Assembly (NCBI GenBank): GCA_013400975.1 | Contig: WBMZ01005509.1 | Location: forward strand, 62,001-126,000 | Direction: 5' to 3' | DNA length: 64,000 bases | Origin: Atrichornis clamosus | Lineage: Eukaryota > Chordata > Aves > Passeriformes > Menuridae | Shown here: piece after piece, positions 59,501-64,000 of the stretch | How positions within the stretch are numbered: position 1 is the stretch's first letter | Layout of the letters: each line of letters starts with the position of its first letter | Made by a program: the position numbers and the translations under genes | Notes under the pieces: generated by a model | Database searches by the model: none | What the model was told of the DNA's origin: nothing | What the model saw: only the letters and a program-made list of their open reading frames with translations

Positions 59501-60827
59501 GAGAAAGCTATCCACATGAAAGCAAAAAGGAAAGATACTAACTTTTTATTTCCTTTTTTTTTTTACCCTCAGAGTAAACAAATGTAGCTGGGCAATAGCA
59601 GAGAAAGGAAAGTTTATAAAATATTGGTGGGATTAGTCTCACCTTGTTTTTGAGTTATGTGAAAATCTAGTTTGCATCTAAGTTGATTTTTCTGTGTTCC
59701 TACTATAACCAGTAAAGACAAATGTCTCTGAAGGTCAGTTCCTCGGTGGTGGTGTGTAGAACACATTTGGTCTTCTGTTTCTTTTATATTTATTGATCTA
59801 AATTGATTTTCAAACCAACATCTTCTAGAGTATTTATTTCCTTCTGCATATGTAAAGGGAGTCAAAGAGCTCGATTTAGCTGTCCACATACTTCTTTTGC
59901 AATGCCCTAGACTCTACTTCTGACTTTCATCTGCAGTTGCAGACACCTCTCCCAAGAGTCCAGTAACATGCTAGACTTCACAGATATTCTTGGACAATTT
60001 AAACAGCACCAAATTCTCATACAAGTCAAGCTCAAGATGATCAGTTAAATCTTAGTTGATTTGAACAATAATCAGTTCATCTACATTTAGATACCTACAG
60101 CTACACTGTATGATCTAAAATCCTATTCCACTCTAACAGAAATAGCAGATGAAATTCAGCTAATCTCATTCTGTTTGAGATGCCTTAAACTCTCAGAAGC
60201 AATAACATGAAGCTTGACTGACAGCCAACAAGACCTGGAGGAGACTTGAACCCTTCTGAAGAAGCAGGTAAAAGCTAGGTGGAATTACCTCATGGCATAT
60301 AAAATGGCTCTAGATGTTTATATGTCACCTGATTAATTGCTTCCTTCATCACTGCAGCTCATGAGGTGCGGGAGAGTTATTTGTCTCATCCCACAGTAAT
60401 CATCTGCATTTGACCACCTGAATAGCTCTCCATATTTTGGTGACTATACTGTCTAGAATTGTATTGGTCCTAAAGGAAGCCTAGACACTCAGCTTCAAGG
60501 TGGACTCTGAAAGTTCATCTCAGTCAAGGGAGTTAGGATGAGAAGAATCCCTTCCCTGAAGTGACAGAAATTCCATCTTGTCTGTTATTGATGAAGTAAG
60601 GGTCAACAGAATAACCATCTAAAAAATAGAGAACATCAAATATTTACACAACAGGCAGTGTTAAAACATTCACAGTCAAAGAGTTTTTGAAGCTGCATCT
60701 AGAATTATCTGCTGAGGAACATTAGCAACCAAATCAGATTCAGGTCCTCTTCAAAACTATGATTCTCATTCATTATATTCTTTTTCTGAAAGCTGAGATA
60801 TAGAGAAATGGTATCAAGGGTTTAGTG

Positions 60828-60872
60828 CTTTGTTTTGTGTTGTGTGGGTTTTTTCTGTGTTTTTTTTTTTAA
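60828..60872. repeat. GT/T-rich low-complexity tract
   Basis: tttgttttgtgttgtgtgggtttttt followed by a T run of 12. Confidence 0.65.
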
Positions 60873-62875
60873 TATCACATTAAAAGCAGAGTTAAACATA
60901 CATAACATAAACACAAATGTATGCATCTGTATATGCTTATATACGAGACACTGCCCCACAAGGTAAGTACAGAAACAGAACTTCCCACTGACATCAGAAA
61001 TATATTAATATTTAAAACTATTGCATTCCTTTATCTCCTGCTGACAGTGGTTTTCCTTAAAAGAGCTGTAAGAGATATTTTGAACAGATGGTGACTGGTT
61101 TGTTCTATCCTGCATCTCCTCACAACTGCCACAGAGCTTTACCATTCATTAATCTTCCATAGACTTCCAGTAGCACAGCATCCAAATTACACACATACAC
61201 ACTCTGAGGCCATGACTGCTGTCAAGCTTAAAATTAAACTGAAGTACACTGTGCCAAGTCTTTTAACAAAACTCCCCTATAAAACAGTTAGAAAAATAAA
61301 CATTTAGCTTGGAGCCTGACCCATGAACATTCAGTCCTAAAAGAGGGAGCACTAGTTGGTCATTACATTTAGGGCCTTCTACGCAGCAAGTTGAGCTGTG
61401 ATTTGTAAGTGGGAATAAAACCAGAAAACATCTGGTTTGAATTCACCTTGACTCATTAAGGTTTAAAGAGAGAGCTATTTCCTCTACGTTTGAAGTGACG
61501 AGGGGAAAAAATACATATACCCACAAGATCCCCTATGATCCTTGCATTTGTAACGAGGTCTCTACACAGCAGGTGATAACTAAATAAAATTGCAATCCAT
61601 TTTTTTGGATTAGAAATTAGGCCACAAGTGCTAAAATATCCCTGTTGTTTGGAGAACAAACATATACATCAAATTCCTAATCTTCCATGCTTCATTTACA
61701 AAAAAAAAGCTCTAGCATTTACAGTCTCTGAACTCTGCCAAAGCTTCCACTGCAAGTTTTTCTATAAAGTATTTTTTAAACTTAGAGAGGGTTAAAACCC
61801 TTTTTGTTTTAATGTTCAATTCTTTCTCACACAAGTTTTCATAAATTTGCTCTCCAACAATTTTGGAAATCAATATTGGCACCTATACAAGAAATACAAA
61901 GGGAACTTTTATCCCAATACTGCACAGTGCTGAAAGGTTGGCTTTGCCATTTCCCCTTTCTCCCTCCTTCATCACTTTTGGCTGATGCATACCCAGAAGG
62001 TACTGTAAAATGACAAACTCAACAATAAAAGCAGCAGCAGTTTGGAAGCCTAACTTATCATCTATCTTTTATGGCAGTGTAGATATACATATTACATGTG
62101 TGAACAGATGTTCCCAAAATCCAGAACTGAAATATTGTAGTGACTAGGAGAACAACGCTACACTGTAAATAATTACATTGTTCCTTCAGTCTATCTCTTC
62201 TCTTCTTTATTTTCTTTGTTTTTCCATGTGAAAATAATAAAGATTATATTTTTACTTCACAAAGTTTTATTGACTAATCTAATTGTTATCTTTCAAATGC
62301 AAATTTGAGGTTTTAATTTAGAACTACTACTATCTTTTAATTGCATCAGTTTTAGTGGAGAATTAGTATTAGTGTGCAATCTCTACAATCTCTATAATTA
62401 TGGAGATTTCTGCAGTGGGAATCATAGAGCTCTAGATATTATGTATCTGAATTTCTCTGTTTACCTTAATGCACTTTTGTTGCAAAATACCTCCAGGTAC
62501 GGTTATGCAAAGCTGCAATATTAAAAGCCAAGACTTCTTGACATTTATCTTACACGCTGAATAATTTTAAATATCTTTGCTGATATTATTCCATTTAAAT
62601 CTGACTATGTTTCTATTTAGTGTGTAACTTGTATAGCTATTTCTATATCCAAAGTCTTACAGTAATGCAAAGTAAAAAAATTAAGACACTTGGTTAAACT
62701 ACTCTTATCTTCTTAATATACTATATAATGCTGCATACAGTGTTCCTGCAGTAAGTAGAACTATTAGAAATCTATACCAGAAAATTACTTGTCATCAAAA
62801 AAGTATAAATTCTTCTTTAGATTTTTAATATTTCTATTTATGCTTCTCATATGTTATTCTTGGATTGTTGATCTT

Positions 62876-62906
62876 AAAAAAAAAAAAAAAAGACAAAACC
62901 CCCCCG
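62876..62906. repeat. Poly(A) run followed by a C run
   Basis: Sixteen As, then gacaaaa and a run of Cs. No retrocopy is recognised upstream. Confidence 0.6.
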
Positions 62907-64000
62907 CAAAATGCATGCGAGATCAGCCTGTGAAGAGCTCCTGAACATGGGACAGTCTTTCTAAATTTGCAGACAGAATGAATCTGTGGTCAAAGATTCA
63001 TGATCTGGTTATTTCATCAGCATGAACTGCAGACTTGAATGGCCTATGACCAGTTAAACAGTGATCCTGGAATTAACTACGCATCTTAGATTACTTGACA
63101 ATATATCGGCTGTATATCCTTCAATTTTTCTAATGTATGTAAAGATGAAGAAAGATATATATTTAGACAAACTATAGGACATAGAGTCATGATCTGGAGA
63201 TTTTTGTGATATCACACTGAATACAACTTTTCAATACAAATTTAGTTTGTTAATTTATCTCTTAGTGAAAAATAAAGACTGGGTTATATGTAACACTTAA
63301 TATTTTTACTTCCTTCTCATAGATTTTTTTCTGTGGAGAAAAAAGAGGGTCTTTGTGAGAAACCCCTATCACAGGGCTATGAAGCAGGGAACCCAAAGTT
63401 AAATTACTGAATATTTCCCAGCTCCAAGGCTTTTTAAGGATTTTTCAGGCTCTTAGAATAAAAATTTATATTTTCATCTACAGAAATTTCTTAGCATTTT
63501 GATCACCATCTAAAGCTGTGTCTATACTTGTTAGATTGTCATAATTCTTTGGTAATCAGTGTTACTACTGCATCCATACCAAAACATTCATACCCTCCAA
63601 ATCCAGAAATTGTCCATATTGTCTTTTGAGAATTGTTCCTTTCTCAAACTGTCATCAGGAGCTATTTGTTAGTGCTTTTTGTAACAGACCGAAAAATGCA
63701 CAAGAAAGCATTATAAAATAACAGTACAGACAGATGCATTCCAGTGTCCAGCAAAAGTTCTCTTGCTCTGCTTCTTACTAATATAGATGCTGGCCAAAGG
63801 ACATATGAGTAGAAACTAGACAGATTGCTGTCCAAAGCTACTGCTGGGCAGGAGAGATAACCTTTTGCTCTTTTACGTGTGATTTGTATTTAATAAGGGT
63901 CAATAAAACTGTTCAGTATCAGAAGTAGATATGGCAAATATGTGTAATCAAGATAGCCTGCTTTGCCAAATAAATGCAGTATTATGGGCATTAAGAACTA

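Larger units (their letters stand above)
55615..64000. other. Long AT-rich desert with simple repeats
   Basis: More than 8 kb with no recognised gene, RNA or interspersed repeat. Open frames (for example 58262-58519 plus and 59614-59889 minus) have no domain or splice context. Confidence 0.55.

Noticed and set aside
60889..60962. Possible exon ending at the strong donor AAG/GTAAGTAC
   Set aside because: The would-be exon is mainly low-complexity ACATA/TGTAT sequence and only one frame is open.

Overview
This window looks like a gene-poor, AT-rich stretch of a vertebrate nuclear genome, most likely a bird. Recognisable repeats are almost all CR1 LINE fragments, including 3' ends that finish in the CR1 octamer-type tail (ATTCTRTG-like). 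There is also one decayed endogenous-retrovirus gag region and one probable solo LTR. SINEs, operons, ribosome binding sites, CRISPR arrays and bacterial-style genes are absent. Other sauropsids also carry CR1, so 'bird' is an inference, and I cannot name the species.

Layout. 0-11 kb: AT-rich non-coding DNA with a TA microsatellite and two low-confidence minus-strand exon candidates (704-865 and 5262-5340). 11.5-15 kb: an old CR1 reverse-transcriptase fragment, a possible 54-nt plus-strand exon, a possible minus-strand exon, and a younger CR1 3' fragment on the minus strand bordered by a 12-bp tandem repeat. 16.3-17.7 kb: on the minus strand, a CR1 3' fragment, then a leader-like stretch containing a degraded tRNA-Gly-like sequence, then a broken retroviral gag. 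18.8-19.7 kb: two open frames of unknown meaning. 20-33 kb: AT-rich desert with short hairpins and simple repeats. 33.5-43.9 kb: the repeat-dense part, with two plus-strand CR1 reverse-transcriptase copies, one minus-strand CR1 endonuclease/linker segment, and a short CR1 tail. 44-53 kb: mostly desert, with a possible minus-strand exon near 48.9 kb and a possible plus-strand terminal exon with a poly(A) signal near 50.0-50.2 kb. 52.9-53.7 kb: a probable solo LTR on the minus strand. 55.3-55.6 kb: a CR1 3' end. 55.6-64 kb: AT-rich desert with simple repeats.

No complete protein-coding gene is visible. The window is best read as intergenic DNA or the inside of one or more very large introns. 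The exon candidates rest on splice-site context and open frame only. They do not assemble into a recognised gene, and chance open frames of this size are common in AT-rich DNA. None of the mobile elements appears able to move: all are truncated and carry stops, frameshifts, deletions or altered catalytic motifs. I found no convincing new biological system. The most useful leads are the exon candidates, the tRNA-Gly-like sequence in the retroviral leader, and the CR1 endonuclease fragment that lacks its 3' half.
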